Shown here piece by piece: positions 33,501-44,963 of a stretch of 64,000 nucleotides of DNA. Source of the DNA: Hyalella azteca (lineage: Eukaryota > Arthropoda > Malacostraca > Amphipoda > Hyalellidae); contig NW_025947115.1 of assembly GCF_000764305.2 (NCBI RefSeq), forward strand, positions 288,244 through 352,243, written 5' to 3'. Within the stretch, counting starts at the first letter, position 1. The number at the start of each line of letters is the position of its first letter. The notes under the pieces are model-generated. The model had not been told where the DNA came from. It was given only the letters and a program-made list of their open reading frames with translations, and did not search any database. A program made the translations under genes and the position numbers.

Positions 33501-36500
33501 TGACCCTCGGAGTCGGTGTAGGCCACCATCAGAGGCGTTAAGGTCGGGGCCCTGATCATTGACATGAAACCATACCCTGTTTTTAATTAATGAAACCAAT
33601 TCCTTTTTTTGTTGGAATGGTGAGTGTGGGAGGCCTTTAAAAAAAAACAAAATACACAATTCACGTAAACTTGACATAAGAAGAGAATAAATCAAATATA
33701 AATGAGATAACATGAGAAGAAGGTACTATCTATTTACAATTTGTGGAAGATAGAAACTGCAAGCATTCAAACCGGGCTTCCATTGAAAAATACACAATGT
33801 TTCTAAATTCCCAGGTCTGAAACACCGGTTGTGAAGGCTAAAACCCTAAAATAATCACTATTGGACACCGGGACGTTGCACTGCTCGGCATGAATACGTA
33901 CAGCTGAATGAGGGGGATGCGCAAGTATGTTCCCTGTTCTGTAACTCCTGCCTCTAGGCTCTGCAAGCCTAGTATAAAAATTGCGTGATGTCATACCGAC
34001 ATACGCAGATGAGTACTGCGCCCAACTATATTGATAAACTAGGAATGATCGCATAAGAACAGAGAATGGATCCTTTTAGCTGAAAAACCAGCTAATTTTA
34101 AAATTGTTTACTAGCATTACATGAAGCTTACATTCGGGAGGTTTTTAGAGAATATATCTTTCAGTTCCTTTGCCATAGTCTCAGATGCGGGGCCAAAGAA
34201 AGGGAAAAAACAATAAAAACCATTCCTATCGTCACGTTCGGGAACAACCTCAGCATATTGCTTAGACAAGAATTTCTTAATTTTAGTATACACCAATTGT
34301 GATGAAAACCCATTTAGTGAAAAGATACTGCCCAATTGTTCAAATTGAGTGTGCATAGCATGGAAAGTAGAGCAAATTCGGAAGCCGCGGTTTTATAACG
34401 TTTGAATCCCATTTAATTTGAAACGAAAGGAAAAAAAGCTAAAAAAATCTGGTCCTTAAGCCAGTAAACGTCTATTTTCGGTAAACAGATGTCTGGAAAC
34501 GGCATAAGATTTTATGACCTTGCAATAAAGAAAAAATAAACTATTGTTCGATTCAAGTTCCCTAGTAAATTTGATGGGTTTTTGTTGGAGATTAAGATGA
34601 AAAAAAAAATTCCCGCATGAGAGAGATGTTTGAAAATTGAAAATGTATCATCTGCATATCGGTTATAGAAAATTGGCTTGAAATCAATAGGACAGTTGGC
34701 CAGCCATGTAGCCTCGTGAAAACACATTAATATATTGGCAAAGATAGGACCGAGAGGTAGACACATGCCGAAACCGTCAATTTATCTATAAAACGTGCCA
34801 GCAAATACAAAAACGGAGTTCAAAACTGTTAATTAAAGTAGAGGTTTTAAAAAGTTGCGGTTCAAACCTATGACAAGTTCATTGACACCTTAGAACCAAT
34901 AATGGAGACAAAAATATTCTTCAATTATCGCAATCTTCAAAAGAAATCCATTAAATTTACTAGGGAGCTTGAATCCAACAATAATTTATCTATTCTTGAT
35001 CGCAAAGTCATAAAATCTGATTGCCGTTTCCAGACATCTGTTTACAGAAAATTTACGTTTACTGGCTTAAGCACCAGCATTTTTAGCTTTTGTCCCTTTC
35101 GTTTCGAATTGAATGAGATTCAAACATTATTAAGCCGCGGCTTCCGAATTTGCTCTACTTTCCATCTATGCTAACTGAATTTTAACATTTGCGCAGTATC
35201 TTTTCACTAAATGGGTTTCCATCACAATGGGTGTATACTCAAATAAGGAAATTCTTTTCTAAACAAAATGCTGAGGTTGTTCCCGAGCGTGACGATGGGA
35301 ATGGTGTTAATTGTTCTTTTCCTTACTTTGGTCCCGCATCTGAGACTATACCAAAGGAATTGAAAGATCTATGCTCTAAATACATCCCGAATGTAAATCT
35401 TCATGTATCACTAGTGAACAATTTTAAAATTAGCTCGTTTTTCAGATAAAAGGATCCACTCCCGGTTTTTATGCGAACATCCCTAGATTATCAATATAGT
35501 TGTGCGCAATACGCATCTGCGTATACCGGCATGACATCACGCAATTTTTATACTAGGCTTGCAGAGCATAGAGGCAGGAGTTACAGAACAGGGAACATAC
35601 TTGCGCATCCCCCTCATTCAGCTGTACGTATTCATGCCGAACAGTGCAACGTCTCGGTGTCCAGAAGCGAAGTTCTAGCCTCCAAAACCGGTGTTTCTGA
35701 CCTACGAATTTTAGAATCATTGTATAATTTTAAATGGAAGCCCAGTTTGAATGACATTCACAGTCTCTATTCTCTACACATTGTAAATAGATAGTACCTT
35801 GTGCTCATGTTATCTCATTTATATACGTTTTATTTTCGATTTCGGTTCTAATATGCTCAAGTTTAGGTGAATTGTTTGCATATTAATTTTAGTTTACTAA
35901 TTATTTATACCTGTGATCTAAGTTTTTAACTGACAATGGAGCTGGACTCCGAAACGTTTTCTCTAATAAGAAATGGTGAACTTTTTGGTTATTTTATTTG
36001 CTATTAAATACCTGGTTGAACTATTATGTGTGGACTTGGTCGTCGACCAGTTATTTATTAACACCTGTTATGCTGGGCATTCATTTTATTCTCATTTGTT
36101 TTGCTAGGACTGCTTTGGTATTTACATGAGCATCGGCCACACGGACTTCTGGCCTAACGGGGGCTTCTTCCAGCCGGTGTGCAGTAAGACGGAGAGCCAC
36201 CACGCTGGAGACGGTGGGCCGCTCTTTATATTTCTTCATAGTTCTGTCTTATTGTTTCAATACGTCAATTCTATTCATTAATCTCTTTTTAGGTATGTTT
36301 TGATGAGAATGGAGTGTTTCGTCAAATGGCGCACGAAGGCCATTTTAGGGCTAAATTAAAGCTTGTACGTGAGATCTGAACCTAAGAAAGTCGTTTTGAA
36401 TAAACTCTCTGAATATGTGAACGCGGTGGTTGAAATGGAAGGATGAGATGCAGAGATTTAACTCAGTGCATCATTCAGATGTCATCACTGCGTTCATTCA

Positions 36501-39500
36501 TTTAAACACGTCTTCCCAACCACTCTTGCCCCCCACCCGCCACAGGCTCGCTGAGGTGCGACCACACGATCGTGACGGAATATTTCATCGAAAGTTTTGA
36601 TTACGACATCACGAGCACAAAGTTCTTGGCGCGCCCAGCCAAGAACTACCACGCCTACTGCTTCGACCCCGTCATCCACTGCGGCCCCCTGCCTCAGTAC
36701 ATGGGCATCCTCGCCGACAGCGGGTGAGTACTGACACACTTGGTGCACTGCCTGCTTATTTGAGGTACTAGTCTGCCACCCTCTGCTCACCCTGCATCCT
36801 CGCTCTGCTCAATTTGCAGTTGTGTTCAGCAAATAAAGTTCTCAGTGTTCACGTTACCGCTGAATTTGTGCAAGCTATTTAGATTAATTTATATTTTCTT
36901 TGTGTATGTATCGACTAGAAAAATTAGTTTGAATTCCCAGTTTGTTCGATATGGTTAGTTAGATCAAGCAATATATATTAAACCTTCAAAATTTTTCTAT
37001 TCGCAGTGAAATTTTTACGCTCTGATCCATCGGTAGGAATTGATTACTGTGTTCCCCATATGTTAATGTTCTTTTAATGGCCTATTAATTTTTGACGCGC
37101 TCTTTATCGGTGCACATTTGCTAGCAATTGTTTATGCCTAGTAATCATTTTCACTGCTGGAACCCTAACAAAATTCGAGTACCGTCTAGTCATCTGCCAA
37201 GAGTCGTTACACTTGACTTGAATTTATTTTGGGTTTGCCTGGCCTCTTCTGAAACTCCTTTCTGAATTTATAATCGCCTGAGAGTATGAAAAGAGATGGC
37301 CGAGCCTAGTCATACCGAGCTTGCAAGCTTTCCAGAGGTTGCTCTGCTAACCCTAAGCAAGGCGGTCATAGAGCGGCTGATTTACGGGCTCCCCGAGTCC
37401 TGGGCGACATCTGTTGCGAGGTCAGTCCTGCGTCCAAATTTTGTTAGAGGATGAACTTTTTTCCGAACGTGAACCTCAAAGATGATCTTAGGCTGGTTCA
37501 CCGAGTTATGTTTAATGTCCTGCATGTTGTCATCGTTATCTTTTTGATGTTAGCTGTATTTGCGTTGTATTAGCATGTTTACGAAGCCTGAGCGAAACAA
37601 TTCTCGAGATATCACGCTAGAGTAAACATTGTATTGTTGAACACGAAGTTGACGGAAACTGCGTACGTTTACGGTTTTAATTGTAATTTTAGACCAGCAT
37701 CATTGCGCTGTTCCTTAATGACTTGAATCCAATGCCATACGTTGCTATACCTCCTGTTTTTACTTGGTTAGTAGTAAGATTGGTCGTTATCATCTTTGAT
37801 ATTTTATAATTTAGATCATCACGACCTATTGGGCTGCCGTTTGGTATTATTAACGTGCGAGCCAGCGCTCGTTGGTCCGATTGTTCTGATTAATTATTGT
37901 TGGCCGATGGCGCGCATACACCTGACCAGCAATTCTCGGACCATGACTGCCATGATGTTGCCTGCTGCTGTGACTATGAGTCTCTACCATGATGTCACTT
38001 GTCGCTATTGCTAGAGCGTCTCTGCTGCCCCTAGTCTCTACCACCATTTCGTCTGCGGCCAATGCTAGGACGTCTCTGCCGCGTCTCGGGCACAATATCG
38101 CCTGCCGCTATTACTAGGACGTCTCTGCCTCTCCGAGTCTCTGTCACGATGCCGCCTGCCGCCGTTGCTAGGACGTCTCTGCCGCCCCGAGTCTTTTTCA
38201 CTATGTCGCCTACCGCCGTTGCTAGGGCGTCTCTGCCGCCCCGAGTCTCGGACATGATGTCGCCTGCCGCCGTTACTAGGACGTCTCTGCCGCCCCGTTC
38301 TCGGACATGATGTCGCCTACCGCCGTTACTAGGACGTCTCTGCCGCCCCGAGTCTCGGACATGATGTCGCCTACCACCGTTGCTAGGACGTCTCTGCCGT
38401 TCCGAGTTTCTAAGTTCTAGCGTGGGCAGCGCACCGACGGTTCCTGCCTCCGTGCTCTCATGCCGAACCGCTTCCAGGAATCGAAGTGACTTGTCAGCTT
38501 GAAACTTTTATGTGACGCTTCATATTTCTTCATGTGAAGATCTCTCGCTTGTTCATCCTTTTGATTTTCGCTTGCTTATATTATGTTTCTCTACTTCCTG
38601 CTTCGAATCAGCCTGTTTTTTTTAAAGTTTTTTCCCTGACTGCATGAAATTGTTTTGCTCTTTATTGTCGGCGATGTTATATTTATGTTCAACTTATGTG
38701 GTGAACGCATATATTTATAAAGAACTTGTCTCGCGCTCCTCAGCAGCTGGACATAGAAATTTTCAAGGGTCTGACAGTATAAATATATGCAGACAATATC
38801 TGTATTTGTGCAAGCTGCACTTGCACTGCGCTCTCCATGTACATATGCGTGTGTCCACGAGTGCAGACCTGCTCATTATTGAGTGCCTTCCGAGCGAGTC
38901 AAGGAATCGAAATAAGTCAAGTAAACTCCTCAACTTTCTGTAGTCATGCATGGAAAGCGCCGGGAAAAACGACCCAGCATCTACTGAAAAAAGTCTTTAA
39001 GAATGTCTGAAGTCAAAAGCGCATTTTGTATTTTTTTTTGTATCAGAATTGGAAGCTCGTATATATTGCCACATTAAACGACGAATTCGTGAGCAAATTT
39101 GAAATTAGAAGTTTTTTCCCAGATTTGTGCTCAAGTAATTTCGCGGATTAGGTTTTAGAGTTAATTTCAAGCTCATTATTTTGTTCGTGAGGCACGCGGA
39201 TAGTTCAACCGATCATTCTGTGGGTGCAGCGAGTAGCGGTATCGTGATCGTGCTATACCATGTCTAAATAACTACAATCGAAGGGATATTTAAAGCTACT
39301 TTTTATGTTAAAAACTAAAATGACTCAAGATACTGAACGTGTGGTGCCTGTTCCGCTCACGAGCTGCATTTTCTTAACGTTATGAATATAAAAATAAAAC
39401 TAACTGACTTAAATGCTAGAATTTTTTGTGATAGGATGCTGCGGCAGTTGAACAAATGTGTCTATAATTGTTGCAAGCAAAGAAAAGTATTTCCATGATG

Positions 39501-39857
39501 TTTTTACCCAGCTCCTCCGGGGACTATTACCTGAACACGACTTCGGTGGCTCCATACGCCATTGAGGACAAGTCTTGCCCCAGCCGAGAACGCCACGCTG
39601 AGGTCGCCGCGGCTGCCATCGTGGCCATCATCATCACCGTGCTCATCTTGGTCGTGGCCATATCTGCCTTCGTCTGCATTAAAGTCAAGGGGATCTTCAA
39701 GAGGAAGGCTGAGGGCGCAGACATGACCGACCCCCTGCTCGGGGACGCGCCCCAGGACCGCGTCGTGGATGGTCAGGAAGAAGGCCGAAGCTCCTCCATT
39801 CTGGGCGGCGTCGCTCGCAGCTTCGCCGGCATCGTAAGCAGGCCCGTCGACGTCTGA
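27539..39857 (+). CDS. Gene C: membrane-anchored pancreatic-lipase-like pseudoenzyme (short-tail form)
   Basis: Exons 27539-27620, 27894-27942, 29272-29450 (or from 29269), 29671-29760, 29902-30066, 32519-32640, 36108-36213, 36546-36723 and 39512-39857 total 1317 nt, exactly 438 codons plus stop. Residues 1-20 form a signal peptide. The V-D-F-D-A-A-Y-L-W and Y-N-I-Y-F-T strands lead into I-V-H-G-F. The elbow is G-L-N-L-G with Asn167 (AAC 30000-30002), then Asp191 in LDPA and His271 in C-D-H. The Asn-Asp spacing of 24 equals the Ser-Asp spacing of pancreatic lipase. GHTDFWPNGG is intact. A helix at about residues 355-380 is followed by K-R-K, predicting a type I membrane protein with a cytoplasmic tail of about 58 residues containing D-P-L-L-G-D. 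No catalytic Ser, so a non-hydrolytic role is inferred. The frame is unbroken despite several kilobases of transposon in the introns. A long-tail exon lies at 44964. Confidence 0.88.
27943..28764 (+). other. Gene C intron 2, 5' part
   Basis: Matches D 52519-52930, then resumes at D 55210 after an insertion in D. No exon recognised. Confidence 0.6.
28765..29330 (+). repeat. Array of decoy exon 3 starts in gene C
   Basis: Five copies of a 112-131-bp unit contain the acceptor and the first ~20 codons of exon 3 (C-G-G-T-T motif at 28799, 28914, 29029, 29141 and 29272). The first four are closed by TGA or TAA soon after; only the last continues into the full exon. D has three copies and B two. 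Confidence 0.88.
30067..32518 (+). other. Gene C intron 5
   Basis: Intron of 2.45 kb between the elbow and Asp exons, against 176 bp in B and 216 bp in D. The excess includes a PIF/Harbinger-like element (30296-31170) and unassigned sequence (31174-32500). Confidence 0.7.
30296..31170. mobile_element. PIF/Harbinger-like DNA element, 875 bp
   Basis: Terminal inverted repeats AGGCCCGTTCACACTAGGGG and its inverse (one mismatch in 23) are flanked by direct TAA at 30293-30295 and 31171-31173, matching the three-base TWA target duplication of PIF/Harbinger. Inside, 30648-30845 contains V-R-K-K-I-H-T-L-R-S-Q-F, resembling a MADF domain, the kind of accessory protein linked to this superfamily. No transposase seen, so non-autonomous. 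Confidence 0.8.
32519..32640 (+). CDS. Gene C Asp exon
   Basis: This exon encodes L-D-P-A-S-K-R-Y-L-H-T-S, then D-A-L-Y-V-D-I-M-H-T-N and N-K-W-Y. It contains the triad Asp at 32524-32526 and ends at gtgagt. Its last bases and donor are repeated downstream. Confidence 0.88.
32641..32815 (+). repeat. Array of repeated exon-end/donor blocks
   Basis: The block A-C-A-A-C-T-G-G-A-A-C-A-A/G-G-T-G-G-T-A-T plus GTGAGTATCATGCC recurs, giving donors at 32641, 32711 and 32771 (spacing 70 and 60). Reading through the first donor stays open until TGA at 32773-32775. D has one clean donor here and B a single degenerate echo. Confidence 0.85.
33003..36050. mobile_element. Head-to-head Penelope-like element fragments in gene C intron 6
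   Basis: A minus-strand part (to about 34880) and a plus-strand part (from about 34900) are inverted relatives. Each carries reverse-transcriptase pieces (P-L-G-P-I-F-A-N and Y-A-D-D on the minus arm, 34512-34766) and a C-terminal GIY-YIG-type segment (Y-V/T-G-M-T-S-R-N-F-Y-T-R-L-A-E, 33803-34054 and 35471-35794) ending S-D-L-R-I-L-E-S-L. That combination is diagnostic of Penelope-like retroelements. Both are broken by frame changes. The same structure at the same intron in gene D shows insertion before the C/D duplication. Confidence 0.85.
33172..33680 (+). mobile_element. Retroelement pol C-terminal fragment nested in the Penelope arm
   Basis: The open frame 33210-33503 begins L-P-V-R-L-G-G-L-G-I-R and continues A-L-P-A-F-I-S-S-L, a pattern seen downstream of the reverse transcriptase in non-LTR retroelements. 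Gene D lacks it: flanking sequence is continuous there around 57245. It therefore inserted, or was lost, after duplication. Confidence 0.65.
36214..36545 (+). other. Gene C intron 7
   Basis: Short intron of 332 bp. The matching intron in D holds a ~1.2-kb insertion. Confidence 0.65.
36724..39511 (+). other. Gene C intron before short-tail exon
   Basis: Matches D from 61510 to the window end. Contains a 54-bp minisatellite (38028-38412). Short open frames here are repeat artefacts or unrecognised. Confidence 0.65.
38028..38412. repeat. 54-bp GC-rich minisatellite
   Basis: About seven units around TAGGACGTCTCTGCCGCCCC and GATGTCGCCTGCCGCCGTT. Because 54 is divisible by three, long open frames appear on both strands. 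Confidence 0.88.
39512..39857 (+). CDS. Gene C last exon, short-tail transmembrane form
   Basis: Acceptor cccag at 39507-39511; phase-2 start. Encodes G-D-Y-Y-L-N-T-T-S-V-A-P-Y-A, a helix of about 26 residues rich in Ile, Val and Ala, K-R-K, and a tail ending S-R-P-V-D-V. A polyadenylation signal follows at 39930. Confidence 0.88.
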
Positions 39858-39929
39858 AGGAAGCGCCCTGGACACTCTGGTATTTGGTCGGAGGTATCCG
39901 TGAATAAGATTGTCTTGCCTTTTTTCAGT

Positions 39930-39935
39930 AATAAA
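39930..39935 (+). terminator. AATAAA polyadenylation signal, gene C short form
   Basis: AATAAA lies 73 bp after the short-tail stop codon, at an ordinary distance for a short 3' UTR. It supports this exon as a real transcript end. Confidence 0.65.
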
Positions 39936-40009
39936 TTCACTCGAGAATATTGTACTATGAAGTCCGTCGTGGCATTTATGTGACCTTTTAAAAGCTCAGT
40001 GTTACCTTG

Positions 40010-40190
40010 TGATCTAACTTGGCTGGCCGTGTCTTGTGACTATAGAACTTGGCTGGCCGTGACTTGTGACTGTCAAACTTGACTGGCCGTGTCTTGTGAC
40101 TGTAGAACTGGGCTGGCCGTGACTTGTGACTGTCGAACTTGTCTGACCGTGACTTGTGACTGTAGAACATGGTTTACCGTGGCTTGAAAT
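40010..40190. repeat. 30-bp tandem repeat 3' of the short-tail exon
   Basis: About six units around GGCTGGCCGTGTCTTGTGAC. Open frames on the minus strand (39988-40226) come from the repeat. Confidence 0.88.
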
Positions 40191-42574
40191 TTTCGGACTT
40201 TGTCGTACCAATAATACCCTCTTCAAAAGTTGAGGATTTTTTGTTCACTTGTTTTTTTCATTTTAGTGTAATAACCTGCTGATTCGTGAAGTGGACGGTA
40301 ATTATTAATTCCAAGCACCATCATGAATTATATTATTTAACGTCGCATGGCTGATGTAGTACAGCATTTGTTGGGTGTTGTAACCATCTAATGAAGAGCA
40401 CTGATGCTCACAACATGTATGCACATTTTTCTGATCAGAAGGATTATTTGATGTGCCATTATACTCCAATTATTGTTAGTATGTCGCCGCTCAGTAAAAA
40501 TCCTGCAAACTGGCGTATTCAGACAAGTGCTAGCCTTAGTCTCATAAGAAGCCTGGAGAGTTCCAGCTCACAGCGTAACAAATGTTCTCAAAATGTCACA
40601 CAATTCTCACATCTTGTACTCCGCGTGATTGAGATGCAGTTAATTAAGTTGGTATTAGCATTGTACTCGAGGCAAGTGAAACCTTAAGAATTGTTCTTAA
40701 CTTCGATGTCCTTGTCTCCCCGTCATTAAAGAAACTGTCTTACGCGCGGTGCTTCGACCCCCACTGCTGAGCTGGTACTGGACGGCGCGTATTGTAGAAA
40801 ATTAACATGCCTCCCGAACAATGTGGTTAAAGATTATTAATATAATGATTGAATTGTCTGCAGAGTCCGTTTCTTTGGTTCCTGAATATATGTTACTTAA
40901 TTGTAATGTCGCTGCTATTTCTTGTCAGCTTCTACGTGCTGGTCATTAAAGACTTTGATGAATGCGGGTGATGACCTTTGACCTTGCGGGTGATGAATTT
41001 GATTTTGCTTAATTAATGATGATTGATGAGACCTTTAATGCTGTTGGTGATGTTGATGTGAGGACTTGTGGTGCAAGACACCTGCGTGGCTAGTGTGCTT
41101 GTGGGCCTCTAACTAGTTTTTTATTTGATTTGCTGGTAATTAGACAATTGAGAAGACCATGTATGACTGTCAACGAATTGGTATGTCGCCATATGAGCGT
41201 GTATGTTTCTGTAGGTCTGTTCTATATCAAAGGATTTGTAGGATTTATCTTAATTGGCATTCCATTTATTCGTACAAAATTACTCTAAGTTAAATTGAAT
41301 ATTTTTCTGTGACCGTATTGAGCTCTGTGGTAGTTTTAATTTGTTATATATAAGCATAATCAACATTGTTCTATTATGAAAGGAATTTATGTGGCTATTT
41401 TCTAATTCCTCATATTGAGTTACGCTTTGTATTATCTTTGATATATCTGCACCGCTTCTTGAAAACTTCAAACTGATTTTTGTTTATGATGCACGCTTCG
41501 TACACTCGTACCTGTATTGCATTTGAACGTTATTTGCTTCTATCATATCGATATTCATTATACTGACCGCTCATGTCTCCGACGCACATCGTTGCTACGG
41601 CCTTCTTGCCGGTGTCGGAGTTTTCCGTTCAAGATAATTAGTTAAATTATTATAAAGCTGTCATGGAATTTGTGATGATCAAGTTAGTGTTGGGATATCT
41701 CGCGATATATTAGGATAATTCGGAGCTTGAATTGTTACTTTACTGTTCTTAATTGTTCTATTGATTCCTCTTGGAAGGTTATCTATAAATAAGTTGAGAT
41801 ATTATATATTATATGAAGGAGCTCGCCTGAAGACGATTATAGTGCTGTTTTGGGCGTCGCTTGCCATCAATAATTATTATTTAATTGCAGGTGTTTAATA
41901 GGCTACTCTTAAATACCGGCCTTATGACGTTATGGTGATAGTCGAGTGGAATTACTTCATTAGTTTTGTATAAATAGTTCATCCTCTCGCCAATGTTATA
42001 CGTCGATTGGTAAAAGTTCATTTATATGCGTAGGTATATAATACCCTGGCTTATGATGCATGTTTATGCTGCGGAAAGAGTACATTAAAGGTCCTGCTTC
42101 TTCGGCACGTATTGTTTTCCTACCAAAAATATTCGTTACGAGAGATTGGGTGCCGCCTGAGTGCCCTGAGCCTCTAAATAAACACATGAATCTTTAGGTT
42201 TGCGATTCATCAGGATTTAGAACTCATCGCACAGGTTTTGTTCCAATGGATTTTTCTAAGTTTGAAAGAACCTTTTGCGTAGATCTTAGTCTTCTGTCTG
42301 TCGCTTCACCTGCCATTAGAGGGTTTAGAGTATCTTCTTATCATTTAGTCCCAGGAACACTTCATGTCAACTCTAATGACGCAAATTCTTGGTGTTTTAT
42401 TGAGCATTTCTCATAGATAAGGGGATCGCCAATATTCTCTTTCAAGATTATTTAGACAAAACATCACCTGGAAAACTTTCGAGCCGTTGCACTGACCTGG
42501 TCCAGCCACATCACAATATTGGCATAGGAACTCCATAATTACTAGGAAAGTTTATTGTAGAGATAAGAGAGATG

Positions 42575-42705
42575 AGAGAAATGAGGCGGTAATCCGTTGC
42601 ATCGTGAGGCCATTCGATTATTAATGAGTCGTCAATCTGTTGCATCGTGAGGCCATTTGGTTCTTCTTGAGGCGTCAATCCGTTGCATCGTGAGGCCATT
42701 CGGAA
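42575..42705. repeat. ~42-bp repeat (GTCAATCCGTTGCATCGTGA)
   Basis: About three copies of CCGTTGCATCGTGAGGCCAT with variable flanks. The same motif reappears at 43755-43860. Confidence 0.85.
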
Positions 42706-42767
42706 ACATACCTCATCTCGATACGACTCTGATCGCCTTGCCTCTCGTGCCAGTTTATAGACAGAAG

Positions 42768-42945
42768 TTCTCACTGACTGACCGGTTTAACGGATCATAA
42801 ACTAGACAGAAGTTCTCACTGACTGACTGGTTTAACGGATCATAAACTAGACGGAAGTTCCCACGGACTGACTGGTTTAATGGATCATAAACTAGACAGA
42901 AGTTCTCACTGACTGACTGGTTTAACGGATCATAAACGAAACTGC
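42768..42945. repeat. 45-bp tandem repeat
   Basis: About four units of TAGACAGAAGTTCTCACTGA plus CTGACTGGTTTAACGGATCA. It produces an open minus-strand frame with repeated Y-D-P-L-N-Q-S; not a gene. Confidence 0.88.
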
Positions 42946-43670
42946 GCGACCCAGTATAACTAATACTGGGGATCATTGAGCCTTGCAGGGTTATTCACCC
43001 TACCTAATACTCCTACAAGTCTTCACTCTATCTCTATTTTCCTACTAGTAAGCTAAAAATGATCGAACTCAGAATACTAAGGGGCAAGTAGTAACGTTAC
43101 ACGGGCGTCGTGGAGGCGGGCGCATCATAAACCTTGAATTTGAAACCGCTTCTATTCCGACAATATGGTCGTACCTGCTTTACTTCATCATTGTGGTATT
43201 GTTGCAGTATTGCACTATCTAATGCTAGTCGAGTTACTGTAAATTGGTATAACTGATCAGAAGATATAAGCAAATGCAGCCACTGCAAGAATTATAGCAA
43301 CAAAACAAACTCCCAGTCAGTGACTACTTATACGTACCTTTCTCCAATTGAACCTTCAAGTACTTCTACTTATTCAATCGACTTTTTATGTTGAAATTAA
43401 GACAAAAGATAACCAAACATCATGGGAATAATAATTCTGCGAGATCTGGTAATTATTCTGCGCTACCAGAGAGTGGATTGGGTGTTGCCCGAGCATAGTT
43501 TGCGTGAGCTGTTAGCTAACAATTAAGATTCTTCCTGGACTCGTCCCGAACAAAATTGGCAAACCATGTTCTGGAACAGTTTCGGCTGCTTCGCCACTGG
43601 CGGTGAAACTTACGAATCTTCTAAGGCATTCAGTATTTGTTGTGCGTTCAGTGCAAGTGGCATATACAGT

Positions 43671-43940
43671 GGGGGAAATAAATATTCGTACACTTGAAAA
43701 ATCGTATTTTAATGTATGTAAGTACACAAACTTAACAGGAAAAGTGATTTAAATTTATGAGGCATTAATCCGTTGCATCGTGAGGCCATTTGGTTCTTAA
43801 TGAGGCATTAATCCGTTGCATCGTGAGGCCATTTGGTTCTTAATGAGGCGTTAATCCGTTGATTAACGCCTCATTATTATTAACGTTGATTAACGCCTCA
43901 TTATTGTTAACGTTGATTAACGCCTCATTATTAACGTTGA
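43671..43940. repeat. Truncated Tc1-type MITE followed by repeats
   Basis: 43671-43755 matches one end of the MITE at 11358 (CAGTGGGGGAAATAAATATT). It is broken at the CCGTTGCATCGTGA repeat, which is followed by about three copies of a 27-bp unit (GATTAACGCCTCATTATT). Confidence 0.8.
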
Positions 43941-44599
43941 TATTTGATGTGCGTTCAGTGCAAGCGGCATATATGGAGAGAACTATAACCAAATCCACAC
44001 CATGCGGGCACGCGCCAGTCATGGTCCAGTCTGATATTCTTTAGTAGTGCATTTCCTATTCCTGACATGGCAGCTGCCTTGCACGGCTGGTGTGAATGCT
44101 TCTATATAAATGCATTAAAAAAGAATATATGACTGTACCGTGTCTGACACATGCTAAGCAATATGATGTGAACCATGCTGATTTGACGGATATTCTTCGT
44201 TAAAATTTTAAGATTACACTTTAGTGATTTGCTTGCTAAAAAATTACACCTGCCGCTGAAAATTGCGTTTAGAGTTCACTGAAATTCAAAGTTTCAGCAC
44301 AAATTTTTCGATAATCCTGGTGTAAAACTTAGGACTTGTCGAATGTTTGAGAACAATTTCTCAAGAAACAATTAGAGGCGGCTCCAAACTTGTGCAAACG
44401 TTCAAATGCAATTAAAGAGTCTGCAAAGATGTGTGTGCGTTCGACAACAATGCTTGACAAGAGTAACTGGCGTAAAGAGAAGCTTCCACTTTTAGTACGA
44501 CTCGGGTTTCGAGTTCAGCTCATAAATTGATGAGATAAACTCGAGACGTGTCATGAAACTTTTTGAAAGTTGCACGTATAGTCGATCTCGTCATAAAAT

Positions 44600-44815
44600 G
44601 ACGAGGGTCAGGGTGGCCTAGTGGTTTGGAGTGCCAATGCTGCGGGTTCGATCCAAGCTCTGTGCGCCAATTTCTGGTGAGAATCGACGAGGAGGCCGGA
44701 CGGTTAAGCAAAGAATTGGAGCAGTGAGTTGCGTGTTCGAGACCCGCAGCGAGCTGTGAATGTTCTGCGATGTTAGGGATCGGCGGTAGGCCCACGGCCT
44801 AATAAACGCTGCAAC
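44600..44815 (+). mobile_element. tRNA-derived SINE-like sequence
   Basis: An A-box-like TGGCCTAGTGG (44614-44624) and a B-box GGGTTCGATCC (44644-44654) resemble an RNA polymerase III promoter. Their spacing is shorter than in a real tRNA and no cloverleaf is evident, so a SINE head with an unrelated body is more likely than a tRNA gene. Confidence 0.55.
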
Positions 44816-44963
44816 TACTATATACATATTAATGCATGATTTCGTTAAAGCAGCACCAGGTAGGAATAGAGAAAAATCTCATTTATAATAGTTATTGTCA
44901 TTACAAGAAGCGCCAGATCGCGGGTTGAAGTAAATAACGGAGAGTGGTTTCGTTCACGCGCAG

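Larger units (their letters stand above)
20300..44930 (+). repeat. Unit 1 of a ~24.6-kb tandem segmental duplication
   Basis: Homology with unit 2 (from 44932) begins at AATAACGGAGAGTGG, about 30 bp upstream of the long-tail exon. It runs through the intergenic DNA and gene C. Offsets are 24632 at the long-tail exons, 24567 at the start codons and 24786 at the His exons; differences reflect insertions in one copy. Confidence 0.85.
40191..44963 (+). other. Region between gene C short-tail and long-tail exons
   Basis: No lipase exon seen. Contains 42- and 45-bp repeats, a Tc1-MITE remnant and a SINE-like sequence, described separately. 40240-42500 holds nothing else I can support. Confidence 0.55.

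Noticed and set aside
38031..38310. Open frames on both strands in GC-rich DNA
   Set aside because: Produced by a 54-bp minisatellite inside a gene C intron.
42755..42976. Minus-strand frame with repeated Y-D-P-L-N-Q-S
   Set aside because: Translation of a 45-bp repeat.
44600..44660. Possible tRNA gene
   Set aside because: A- and B-box-like motifs are too close together and no acceptor stem or anticodon arm is visible; a SINE head fits better.
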